Source of the DNA: Acinetobacter sp. C26M
Lineage (GTDB): Bacteria; Pseudomonadota; Gammaproteobacteria; Pseudomonadales; Moraxellaceae
Direction of reading: 5' to 3'
Length of the DNA stretch: 64,000 nt
NCBI RefSeq assembly: GCF_023702675.1
Contig: NZ_CP098478.1
Span: 3,162,001 to 3,226,000, forward strand
The position numbers were made by a program, and so were the translations under genes. Shown here piece after piece: positions 1-7,997 of this stretch; within the stretch, counting starts at the first letter, position 1, and each line of letters starts with the position of its first letter. The notes beneath the pieces were generated by a model that did no database searches, was not told where the DNA came from, and saw nothing but the letters and a program-made list of their open reading frames with translations.

Positions 1-456
1 TTTACCGAGCGCGATAATTTCATGACCTTCAAAAATGGCAACTTGCTTTTGGATCGAAAAGGTTTTCTTGAGAACTGGCGCCGCAAGTTTGATATGGCGA
101 ATCCCAAACTCTACCGCCTGCTGGAAATTACGAGAGGAATACAGTGCATAACCATAGACCCCAAAGTCCGAAAGGCGCTGTTTTTGCCCAGCTCGTATAC
201 CAATAAGCGGATCTTTTGATAAACGCTGAATCGTTTGAAAAAGTTGTAATTTTTGATAGGGGGAGATATGAGAAGCCGCACTATTTAGTGCATCTTGAGA
301 AATTCCTGTACCCGTTAAAATCTCCTCCAAGCGATAGCCTTGCTGTTGCATAGCCTCCAGTAGACTAGTTAGACCTAAAATCGGTGTGCCTTGACCCAAC
401 TCTTTTTGATCATAACGCGCTTCGACTCGTACTGGAATAAGATCCTGTTTACGCAT
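1..456 (-). CDS. AraC-family transcriptional regulator, N-terminal part (truncated by window edge)
   Basis: An open frame of 152 codons runs off the left edge without a stop. It starts at an ATG preceded by a GAGGTG ribosome site. The visible part (MRKQDLIPVRVEARYD..., then TPILGLTSLLEAMQQQGY) resembles the arabinose-binding-like sensory domain at the N terminus of OruR/GadX-type AraC regulators. The C-terminal helix-turn-helix domain would lie outside the window. It is divergent from the aldehyde dehydrogenase at 588, which suggests it regulates that gene, but this is inferred from position only. The inducer is unknown. Confidence 0.75.
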   Translation of the reverse strand, partial: MRKQDLIPVRVEARYDQKELGQGTPILGLTSLLEAMQQQGYRLEEILTGTGISQDALNSAASHISPYQKLQLFQTIQRLSKDPLIGIRAGQKQRLSDFGVYGYALYSSRNFQQAVEFGIRHIKLAAPVLKKTFSIQKQVAIFEGHEIIALGK

Positions 457-587
457 TTTTTCACCTCATCCCTTGAGTGATGATGCATAATGGCACTAAA
501 TTACTCTTTGTTGTCTCAATTTAACATCGACTACAAATCTCATCAATCATAAAGTCTATTCTACTAATAAGCATGAAAGGAGCAACA

Positions 588-2048
588 ATGACACTTTCAA
601 CTTCACAACCATTCAGTGATCCTGCAACCGAACATATGTATTCTGTGTTTAATCAACAGCGTGCTGCTTTTGATGCTCAGCCCTACCCAGATCTTGATAA
701 TCGACGTACAAAATTATTGCAAATAAAAAAACAAATTATCCGTTATCAAGATGTGATTGCGACTGCAATTAATAGTGACTTTAGTTCACGCTCGGTAGAT
801 GAATCTAAACTGCTTGATTTGCTCGGCTCCGTACTCGAAGCAGATCATGCGATTCGCCATTTACGCCGTTGGATGCGGCCAAGTAAACGTCATACTGAAT
901 TGCTATTTTTATCGAATCGCCTACGTGTGCAATACCAGCCTAAAGGTGTAGTAGGTGTTATTGTTCCTTGGAACTTCCCTGTTTATTTAGCCTTGGGGCC
1001 ATTAATTGCTGCAATTGCAGCGGGCAATCGGGTGATGATCAAACTACCTGAAGTGACTCCAGCAACCAATGCTGTGGTTAAACGAATGCTAGCTGAAATT
1101 TTTAGTGAAGATGAGGTTGCTGTTTTTGGTGAAGAGATCCTTGATCCAGCACAATTTACCTCGCTGCCATTCAACCATATTGTATTTACAGGTTCACCAG
1201 CGATTGGTCGAGTGGTGATGCGTGCAGCCGCAGATAATTTAACCCCAGTCACCTTAGAACTTGGCGGTAAGTCCCCTGCTTTAGTCAGCCGCAACTATCC
1301 GCTTGCTGATGCAGCAAAACGCGTTCTACATGGTAAAGCGACCAACTGTGGTCAAATCTGTGTTGCGCCCGACTATGCACTGGTGCCAAAAGAAAAAATC
1401 GATCAATTCGTTGCAGAATGCCAAGCGAATTTCACTGCGATGTATGGCAATAATATTAGCCAAAACACAAACTACACGTCGATTGTGAATGATCGTCATC
1501 TAAAACGGTTGCTTGATATCTTGGATGATGCCAAAGCCAAAGGTGCTCAAATCATTGCATGTGGTGAATATGATCGAGATAAAGATGCACGTCGTATGCC
1601 TATACATATCGTACTGAATTGCACAGCAGATATGCGGATTCTAAAAGAAGAACTATTTGGTCCAGTTTTACCTGTGGTTGCTTACGGTACAGTGGATGAT
1701 GCAATTCAATATATTCAAGCGGGCGAACGACCATTGGCCTTATACCTCTTTACCCACGATGCCAATGAACGTGATTATGTCTTAAAACAAACCCATTCAG
1801 GTGGTGTGACTTTAAACGATTGGGGTTGGCATGTGGTCAACCATGATGCACCATTTGGTGGTATTGGTAACTCTGGCATGGGGACATATCATGGAGAAGA
1901 AGGTTTCCGTGAGCTCTCCCATGCAAAAACTGTTTTTGCACGTCATCGCTTCTTCCCAACTCAATTGTTCTATCCTCCATACGGTACTTGGGTACAAAAA
2001 TTGGCTTTACGTTTCTTCTTGAAACAAGGTGATCCAAATATTAAATAA
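588..2048 (+). CDS. calB: Coniferyl-aldehyde-type dehydrogenase (ALDH superfamily)
   Basis: A 486-residue NAD(P)+-dependent aldehyde dehydrogenase that would oxidise an aldehyde to its acid. The ALDH signatures are present: the oxyanion Asn in VPWNFP (about N129), the general-base Glu in LELGGKSP (E224) and the catalytic Cys in GQICVAP (C258). The long N-terminal segment and the C-terminal NHDAPFGGIGNSGMG block are typical of the coniferyl aldehyde dehydrogenase (CalB) subgroup, which also takes aliphatic and aromatic aldehydes. I chose the ATG at 588 over the in-frame ATG at 573 because AGGAG stands six bases before it. It is divergent from an AraC-type regulator and ends in a strong terminator. 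The substrate is not certain. Confidence 0.82.
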   Translation: MTLSTSQPFSDPATEHMYSVFNQQRAAFDAQPYPDLDNRRTKLLQIKKQIIRYQDVIATAINSDFSSRSVDESKLLDLLGSVLEADHAIRHLRRWMRPSKRHTELLFLSNRLRVQYQPKGVVGVIVPWNFPVYLALGPLIAAIAAGNRVMIKLPEVTPATNAVVKRMLAEIFSEDEVAVFGEEILDPAQFTSLPFNHIVFTGSPAIGRVVMRAAADNLTPVTLELGGKSPALVSRNYPLADAAKRVLHGKATNCGQICVAPDYALVPKEKIDQFVAECQANFTAMYGNNISQNTNYTSIVNDRHLKRLLDILDDAKAKGAQIIACGEYDRDKDARRMPIHIVLNCTADMRILKEELFGPVLPVVAYGTVDDAIQYIQAGERPLALYLFTHDANERDYVLKQTHSGGVTLNDWGWHVVNHDAPFGGIGNSGMGTYHGEEGFRELSHAKTVFARHRFFPTQLFYPPYGTWVQKLALRFFLKQGDPNIK

Positions 2049-2056
2049 GATTTAAT

Positions 2057-2089
2057 ATTAAAAAAGCCTCTTGTTGAGGCTTTTTTAAT
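2057..2089. terminator. Bidirectional intrinsic terminator
   Basis: A 14-bp perfect stem (ATTAAAAAAGCCTC paired with its complement) with a 5-base loop. It has A and T tracts on both flanks, so it can end both the aldehyde dehydrogenase and the convergent lipoprotein operon. Confidence 0.85.
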
Positions 2090-2106
2090 ATGCAGATGAC
2101 AATGGA

Positions 2107-2784
2107 TTACTTCACAACACCATCTTGTTGATATTTAGGTGAACGAGGTCCGTAGAGCAAGCCCAGGCCGGGGTTGTGCTGCGTTGGTGTAAATAATTGG
2201 GTATTTACAATCGCTGCCAAAGGATAAGCACGATCATTTAAGCTACCCGCAATCTGTTCAACCAATGCGCCAACAAGTGCAGTGAGTAAATCATTATTAC
2301 CGCTATTGCTGGATTGAACGGCTTTCTTCTCACCAGTCCAAAGTGTCTCATTGGTTTTTAAATCAACCAGTTTTGCCTCTACACTAACTGCCGCAACACT
2401 TTGAATGACTTGATACTTGGAACCATATTCTTTAATTCGAATATAAAGTGCAGCATCAGCACCAAAAATTTCCTGTAATTTCTGTGGCGAGATGCTTTGA
2501 GCATCATGACCATTGGTCACGCCGTTCTCTTTAAACATTGAGTCGACAACAGAAATTGGAAAGACATAGTAACCCGCTTCGGCAACTGGTGTGATCACAG
2601 TCGGCCAATAGCTATAAGTTGCTTTTACATCTGGAGAATCATTGACAGGTGGTAATATCAAAATTGATTTTGGCATATGCTGTTTATAAGCAGTCATATC
2701 TTTATTGACTACAGGAGAAGATGCACATCCTGTGAGTAACAGACCAGTGATGACAAGACTCGAAATTATACACTGCTTGATCAT
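2107..2784 (-). CDS. DUF799 (GNA1162-like) lipoprotein
   Basis: A 225-residue predicted outer-membrane lipoprotein. A short hydrophobic signal ends in the lipobox LLTGCA, so the mature protein begins at about Cys19. The body contains KSILILPPVNDSPDV and a central domain of the DUF799 family, whose best-known member is the meningococcal antigen GNA1162. Its start overlaps the stop of the DUF4810 gene by four bases (ATGA), so the two are translationally coupled. It is the last gene of a three-lipoprotein operon. The function of the family is not established. A role in an envelope assembly with the CsgG-like partner is inferred from constant co-occurrence. Confidence 0.8.
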   Translation of the reverse strand: MIKQCIISSLVITGLLLTGCASSPVVNKDMTAYKQHMPKSILILPPVNDSPDVKATYSYWPTVITPVAEAGYYVFPISVVDSMFKENGVTNGHDAQSISPQKLQEIFGADAALYIRIKEYGSKYQVIQSVAAVSVEAKLVDLKTNETLWTGEKKAVQSSNSGNNDLLTALVGALVEQIAGSLNDRAYPLAAIVNTQLFTPTQHNPGLGLLYGPRSPKYQQDGVVK

Positions 2785-3149
2785 GACTTGCCCGATCCTA
2801 CATTTGCACTCATTTTCTGTAATAAGCGATCCATTAATACCGTTGACTCAGGATAAACCTGTCGCTCTAACTGAAAATATTCAGTTGCTTTTTGCGCATT
2901 ATTTTCCTGCAAATATAACAAGCCCAGATGTGCATATAGACCAGGTGGGACTGCAAGATTTTTGCCTTTGGCTTTTTCTATTTCAGCTTCCAACTTGGTT
3001 ATTTGTGCATTCGGCATCGCTTTTTCTGGTGCGTTATACATCAAATAGGTCTGCTGTGTATAAGAGCCCCAACTATATAAAGGTTGAGGCCCCGCAGCAC
3101 AGCCAACCAAGCCGATCGTGATTAGACTGGTCAACAGAATTTTTTTCAT
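2781..3149 (-). CDS. DUF4810-type small lipoprotein
   Basis: A 122-residue lipoprotein with the lipobox LVGCAA after a Lys-rich start (MKKILLT). It has a PLYSWGSY motif just after the mature N terminus and a short helical, TPR-like segment (AHLGLLYLQENNAQKATEYF). This arrangement matches DUF4810 proteins that sit between CsgG-like and DUF799 lipoproteins. It lies 18 bases after the CsgG-like gene and overlaps the next gene by four bases. The TPR-like part suggests a protein-protein adaptor, which is an inference. Confidence 0.75.
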   Translation of the reverse strand: MKKILLTSLITIGLVGCAAGPQPLYSWGSYTQQTYLMYNAPEKAMPNAQITKLEAEIEKAKGKNLAVPPGLYAHLGLLYLQENNAQKATEYFQLERQVYPESTVLMDRLLQKMSANVGSGKS

Positions 3150-3167
3150 TTCTACAACAATCCAAGC

Positions 3168-3839
3168 TTATTGAGCAGTCCAACGATTATTCTGGATATC
3201 AGTCACTAAGTTATTCACTGCTTCACGTACAGCCAAGTCGAGAACTTTACCGTTTAAGGTCGAATCATAAGAGGCTGTAGAACCAAAACCCAGTACTTCA
3301 CGAGCACTTAAGGCATACTCACCCGCACCTTGTACTGAATGTACAATTTCTGAGGTCTTAACATCGACAATATTTAAATTTACTTTTGCATAGGCAACTT
3401 GTTGCTTACCGCGGCCTAAAATACCAAATAACTGTTGGTCACCCACTTCTTTACGACCAAACTCAGATACATCACCAGTAATGACATAACGAGCACCCTT
3501 AATGGTTTGGGCAGTATTGCTATAACCAACTTCTTGCTTAAGTTCGGACAAATTGTCGCGGTTTAATACAGAAAAATAGCCTGTTTGCTGTAGATGCGTT
3601 TCTAAAATAGTTTTTGCCTGTCCACCAAGACGGTCAACATTATCTGAAAATATGCCTCTCATATAGCTTGAACGATTATCAAACTTACCGATCGACACAG
3701 GTACTTTCGCCCCATTATATTTAATTTGCTGAACTGCTGCGGTCACCTGAGGGCTTTGAATCACTTTTGATGTTTCTGTGGTTGAACAGGCCATTAGACC
3801 TAAAGAACTGAATGCTGTCATCGCTAATAATTTTTTCAT
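3168..3839 (-). CDS. CsgG/HfaB-family lipoprotein
   Basis: A 223-residue lipoprotein with signal and lipobox LGLMACST. The body has the features of the CsgG family: VPVSIGKFDNRS near the start, ILETHLQQTGYFSVLNRDNL, GARYVITGDVSEFG and LDLAVREAVNNLV at the end. CsgG itself is the nonameric outer-membrane channel for curli subunits. No curli genes (csgA, csgB, csgE, csgF) are seen here, and this protein is shorter than CsgG, so it is better viewed as a CsgG-domain lipoprotein of unknown role. It is the first gene of an operon with DUF4810 and DUF799 lipoproteins. Confidence 0.82.
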   Translation of the reverse strand: MKKLLAMTAFSSLGLMACSTTETSKVIQSPQVTAAVQQIKYNGAKVPVSIGKFDNRSSYMRGIFSDNVDRLGGQAKTILETHLQQTGYFSVLNRDNLSELKQEVGYSNTAQTIKGARYVITGDVSEFGRKEVGDQQLFGILGRGKQQVAYAKVNLNIVDVKTSEIVHSVQGAGEYALSAREVLGFGSTASYDSTLNGKVLDLAVREAVNNLVTDIQNNRWTAQ

Positions 3840-3978
3840 TTTGACTCTAGTAAGACATTAAAAAAGCCTTATAAGTATATACTAAAACAGTGATCCAACT
3901 CACCTTTTATACTTATCAGCATACACAAAAACCAATAAATAGCATTATAATACAGTGTATTACAAATACTATCACAAG

Positions 3979-4677
3979 CTATTCTCCAAACCTCAATCCG
4001 ACTCCAGCAATCGTAAAAATATATTTAGGTGTTATTGCAGAATCTCCGATTTTGGTTCTGAGCTTTTTCACCAAGATCCTGAGATAATGAGTATCTTCTT
4101 CATGGGTAATCCCCCATAACTCGGTCATAATTTGTTTTTGTGTCACAATCTTGCCCTGATGGCGAATCAATAAAGCCAACAATTGAAATTCTTTTTTGGT
4201 CAAGGCGATTTCTTCACCACCCAGCTTGGCTGTATGCTCAGCAACATCAATACACAGTTGCCCGTCATTAAAGACTAAATGGTGCTCCAACTGTTGTGGC
4301 ATATTCCTAAACATCACTCGAATACGCGCACATAACTCCTGGATACTAAAAGGCTTGGTAACATAATCATTCGCCCCTGCATCCAATAGCTTAATTTTCT
4401 GGTTTTCATCGGGACGCGCAGATAACACAATCACAGGAATAGCAGACCATTGTCGTAACTCAATCAAAACATCCTGTCCATCCATATCTGGTAGACCAAG
4501 GTCGAGAATCAACAAATCCGCACCACGTGTCGCCAAAACCTCTAACCCTTTCATGCCATTTTCAGCTACATGAACTTGATAACCTTGGGCACGTAAGGCA
4601 ATATCCAGAAACTTCCGAATTTGTGGTTCATCATCAATAATGAGAATAGATGCTTGAGAATTTAATGTTTGCGGCAT
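3979..4677 (-). CDS. kdpE: KdpE, response regulator of the K+ uptake operon
   Basis: A 232-residue OmpR/PhoB-type regulator. The receiver domain carries the acidic pair IIDDE, the phospho-acceptor Asp in LLILDLGLPDMDG (about D57), the Ser/Thr switch in VIVLSA and the conserved Lys in DYVTKPF. The C-terminal winged helix contains LTKKEFQLLALL and the recognition region YLRILVKKLRTKIGD. It lies 11 bases after kdpD and receives phosphate from it. The expected target is the kdpA promoter at about 11.8 kb. No clear terminator is visible after its stop. Confidence 0.95.
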   Translation of the reverse strand: MPQTLNSQASILIIDDEPQIRKFLDIALRAQGYQVHVAENGMKGLEVLATRGADLLILDLGLPDMDGQDVLIELRQWSAIPVIVLSARPDENQKIKLLDAGANDYVTKPFSIQELCARIRVMFRNMPQQLEHHLVFNDGQLCIDVAEHTAKLGGEEIALTKKEFQLLALLIRHQGKIVTQKQIMTELWGITHEEDTHYLRILVKKLRTKIGDSAITPKYIFTIAGVGLRFGE

Positions 4678-4688
4678 AGATGATAATT

Positions 4689-7340
4689 TTAATCCTGATG
4701 CAGTGGTAATCGTATTCTAATTAAAGTGCCCTGACCATATGTACCTGCCAAAGCTTCAATACTCCCCATATGCGCCCCAATAATCGCTTTGACAATTGCA
4801 AGACCTAATCCAGTGCCTGTTTTACCGCGATCCCCACGTTGCATGGTATAGAACATATCAAAGATTTGCTCTCGCTCCTCTTCTGGAATGCCAACACCTT
4901 GGTCAATAATATCAATCTGAAGATCACCTTCATCCTGTTGGATCCGTACTTCAATTGGCACATTATCAGGTGAAAACTTAGCTGCATTTTCTAGCACATT
5001 AAATATCGCTTGCTCAATCAAAGCAGGATGGACATACAATTGTGGTAAATCTTGTTTTATTGCTACATCAATGTTGACCTTAGGCTGATAACGTTTAAGT
5101 CGCTGCGTGGCAGAACCAATCAGCTCTTCTACCCCAATCCAGTCCCGACTTAAGCTTAAACCTTGATGACCTAATCGGGTCATATCCAGTAAATTTTGAA
5201 TATAGCGATCCAGCCGTTCACCTTCAACATGAATGGTATCCAGTAAACTTTCTCGATCCGCTTCAGACATTTGCTCGCCATAGTATTTCAGGCTGTCTGC
5301 TGAACCAATCATTGCAGCCAACGGTGAACGTAAATCATGGGAAACAGATGAAAGTAAAGCTGAACGTAACTTTTCAGTTTCAGCAACTACGCGGGAGTTT
5401 TCCAACTGTAAAGACAACTGTACGCGAGAAGCGGTTTGAGCAATATCATCAATCATTAACTCAGCTAAACGCTGCTGCTCAAAACTAATGCTATCTGTAT
5501 TTTGATTAAATCGAATAGCGATAACACCATAGTCCCCCACCAAATTCAGTGGATTAAACCACCATGCTGATTGAGTTAAAGTATTGGTAAAACGTCCACA
5601 TGGTTTGGCATTTTTCTGAGTCCAATTTGCCGCAATTTGATCTTTTTCATTAAATAAACGGCTATCCCCTAATTCCTTTGTTCCAATTCTTAGCCAAACT
5701 GTTGCATTTAAAGAGCTTTCTAAATGTTGCTTGGCGATATTCAAAACTTGTTCAATATCGACACAACTGGATAGTTTCCGTTCCAATTCCTGCATTTGTA
5801 AGGAAACTGAATTCGCTGCACGTAAACTCAATACTTGAGCGCGTAATTGATTGGCTAAACGCCCCACCAACAATGCTGAAATGATAAAGATGATAATCGT
5901 CATCACCCCACGCTCTGCACTAATTCGAAGTGTAAATCGTGGTTCAATAAAGAAATAGTTATACAGCAAGAAGCAAATCACGACACTTAGAATAGTGATG
6001 AACATCCGTGCTCGCATCGCCACAATAAGTACGGTGACCACAAAAATTAAAGCCAGCTCGCTATAACCAATAAAATGATCACTCACGGTTGCGGTAATCA
6101 ATCCCAACAAAACGATCAGAATACTTTCGATCATCTCACGTGGGTTAAATGCTAAACTTTGCTCGAACCAAGAAGAACGAGCACTATCTAGCTGTGGTTT
6201 AGCCTCATTATTGTTTTTAACTTTTAAGGGTTGAACAAATGTGATCTCAAATGGATGCTGTTTTTCTAACAGTTGATCCGCAATATGATCTGAGAATAAA
6301 CGCTGCCACAACGATTTTTTAGGGCTTTTCCCCAATAAAATATTAGACGCACCATAATCATAAGCTGCTTGTAAAATAGTCGATGCAATATGATTGCTAT
6401 AGAGTAAATAAGTATCTGCACCAAGTTTTCTTGCCAGATTAAAGGCCTTCGTCACAGCAAAGACTTGTGTATTCGAATTCTGACTTTTTTGGATTGAAAT
6501 TACACTCCAGATTGCATTACGTCTTTCTGCAATACGATGTGCTCGTCGGACTAAATCTTCGGAAAACTCTGAACCATCAATCGCCAACATTACATGATTT
6601 TGAATAGGGATAATCTGTCCTTGGGCAACAAACTTTTCCCGATAATCAATTTCAACCTGCCCTGCAACTGTTTGAATCGCCAAATCACGTAAAGCGGTTA
6701 AATGTGCAGGTTTAAAAAAGCCTTGTAATGCGTGTGGTGCAACATCTGCCAAATAAATCTTGCCGTGCTGCATTCGTTCCAACAGCTCTGGAACAGGCAA
6801 ATCAACCAGACGGATATCTTTCAAGCGTTTTAATAACGCATCGGGAACCGTTTCGCTGACCCGAATGCCCGTGATTTGATAAACCACATCATTCAGGCTT
6901 TCTAAATGCTGAATATTTAAAGTGCTATACACATCAATGCCTGCATCCAGCAACTCATTCACATCCTGCCAGCGATATTCATGTCGGCTATTGGGTACAT
7001 TACGATGCGCGAGTTCATCCACCAAAACAATTTCAGGTTTTAATTTAAGAATTTGATCAAGATCCATCTCCTCCAAAATTCGACCTTGATACTCCACAGC
7101 TTTCCTTGGAACAACATTGAGTCCTTGAATTAAACGCTCAGTATCAGATCGACCGTGAGTTTCAACCACCCCAACCATCACATGTTGCCCTTGCTGCATC
7201 AATTCATGTGCTCGAGTCAGCATGGCATAGGTTTTACCCACCCCTGGTGCTGCACCCAAGAAAATGGTCAAACGTCCAGACTGTTCACGCTGACTATGAG
7301 CCAACCATGCATCTGCTTTATGATTACGGTCAATCTGCAT
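4689..7340 (-). CDS. kdpD: KdpD, sensor histidine kinase for K+ limitation
   Basis: An 883-residue membrane kinase of usual length. Domains in order: the KdpD N-terminal domain with Walker A GAAPGVGKT (residues 29-37) and the DELAHRN segment; a UspA-like domain (about 250-370); a four-helix membrane block (about 400-500); a GAF-like region; HisKA with the phospho-accepting His in SSVSHDLRSPL; and HATPase_c with NVLENAAKFSP, DQGVGIP and GTGLGLAIVK. It senses low K+ or ionic stress and controls KdpE. It follows kdpC with a 12-base gap and precedes kdpE, so the operon is kdpABCDE in one transcription direction. Confidence 0.96.
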   Translation of the reverse strand: MQIDRNHKADAWLAHSQREQSGRLTIFLGAAPGVGKTYAMLTRAHELMQQGQHVMVGVVETHGRSDTERLIQGLNVVPRKAVEYQGRILEEMDLDQILKLKPEIVLVDELAHRNVPNSRHEYRWQDVNELLDAGIDVYSTLNIQHLESLNDVVYQITGIRVSETVPDALLKRLKDIRLVDLPVPELLERMQHGKIYLADVAPHALQGFFKPAHLTALRDLAIQTVAGQVEIDYREKFVAQGQIIPIQNHVMLAIDGSEFSEDLVRRAHRIAERRNAIWSVISIQKSQNSNTQVFAVTKAFNLARKLGADTYLLYSNHIASTILQAAYDYGASNILLGKSPKKSLWQRLFSDHIADQLLEKQHPFEITFVQPLKVKNNNEAKPQLDSARSSWFEQSLAFNPREMIESILIVLLGLITATVSDHFIGYSELALIFVVTVLIVAMRARMFITILSVVICFLLYNYFFIEPRFTLRISAERGVMTIIIFIISALLVGRLANQLRAQVLSLRAANSVSLQMQELERKLSSCVDIEQVLNIAKQHLESSLNATVWLRIGTKELGDSRLFNEKDQIAANWTQKNAKPCGRFTNTLTQSAWWFNPLNLVGDYGVIAIRFNQNTDSISFEQQRLAELMIDDIAQTASRVQLSLQLENSRVVAETEKLRSALLSSVSHDLRSPLAAMIGSADSLKYYGEQMSEADRESLLDTIHVEGERLDRYIQNLLDMTRLGHQGLSLSRDWIGVEELIGSATQRLKRYQPKVNIDVAIKQDLPQLYVHPALIEQAIFNVLENAAKFSPDNVPIEVRIQQDEGDLQIDIIDQGVGIPEEEREQIFDMFYTMQRGDRGKTGTGLGLAIVKAIIGAHMGSIEALAGTYGQGTLIRIRLPLHQD

Positions 7341-7352
7341 AAGTGCGCTCTA

Positions 7353-7988
7353 TTAATGAGGTTTAGACGACAATTGATCTAAGGCTAGATTCAACTGTAA
7401 AACGTTGACTCGAGCTTGCCCATAGAGATTGAACTGAGCAGGCTGAGTCTGTTGTTGCACTAAATCTCGCAGTTGCTGTTCAGGTAAATGACGTTGTTCT
7501 GCCACACGTTTCACTTGTAATAATGCACTCTCAGGTGAAATATCAGGATCAATCCCACTGCCTGATGCCGTGACTATATCGTTAGGTACCTGCTGCTCTG
7601 AAACATGATTATTGTGAGCAAATTGCACTGTTCTTTCCTTAATTTGTTTTTGTAAGTCAGGATTAGAAACCGCCAAATTACTTCCCGCCATCCCATCGAC
7701 ATTGTAACTTACCGCACTTGGGCGACCATGAAAATATTGTTCACTGACAAAGTTTTGCCCCACCAAACTTGAACCAACAATTTTGCCATCCAGTTCAATC
7801 AAACTGCCATTAGCCTGCTTCGGAAAAATCAACTGCGCAATAGACACACTAACGGTAGAGTACAGCAACCCTGCAATTAAGAAACCCACAGCTGTCAGCC
7901 CAAGACTAGGACCTAAGACCGAATGCCCTTGACCTGATAATGTCAAGTCATGTTGATTCAATTGCTCATGATTCAATAAAGTATTCAT
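7353..7988 (-). CDS. kdpC: KdpC, K+-transporting ATPase subunit C
   Basis: A 211-residue inner-membrane protein with one N-terminal membrane helix (LGLTAVGFLIAGLLYSTV) and a periplasmic domain. The domain contains GSSLVGQNF, FHGRPSAV, ASGSGIDPDISPESA and the VNVLQLNLALD end typical of KdpC. KdpC stabilises the KdpAB complex and helps nucleotide binding. I place the start at the ATG at 7988 because AGGAG lies six bases upstream. A TTG six bases further out would have no room for a ribosome site. It lies 9 bases after kdpB. Confidence 0.94.
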   Translation of the reverse strand: MNTLLNHEQLNQHDLTLSGQGHSVLGPSLGLTAVGFLIAGLLYSTVSVSIAQLIFPKQANGSLIELDGKIVGSSLVGQNFVSEQYFHGRPSAVSYNVDGMAGSNLAVSNPDLQKQIKERTVQFAHNNHVSEQQVPNDIVTASGSGIDPDISPESALLQVKRVAEQRHLPEQQLRDLVQQQTQPAQFNLYGQARVNVLQLNLALDQLSSKPH

Positions 7989-7997
7989 TTCCAACTC

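Noticed and set aside
2705..3121. A 138-codon plus-strand frame
   Set aside because: It lies opposite the DUF799 and DUF4810 genes, which have lipoboxes, overlapping starts and family motifs.
3944..3977. A TATAAT on the minus strand before the CsgG-like gene
   Set aside because: The nearest TTGTGA is 22 bases away, too far for a normal sigma70 promoter, so I did not call one.
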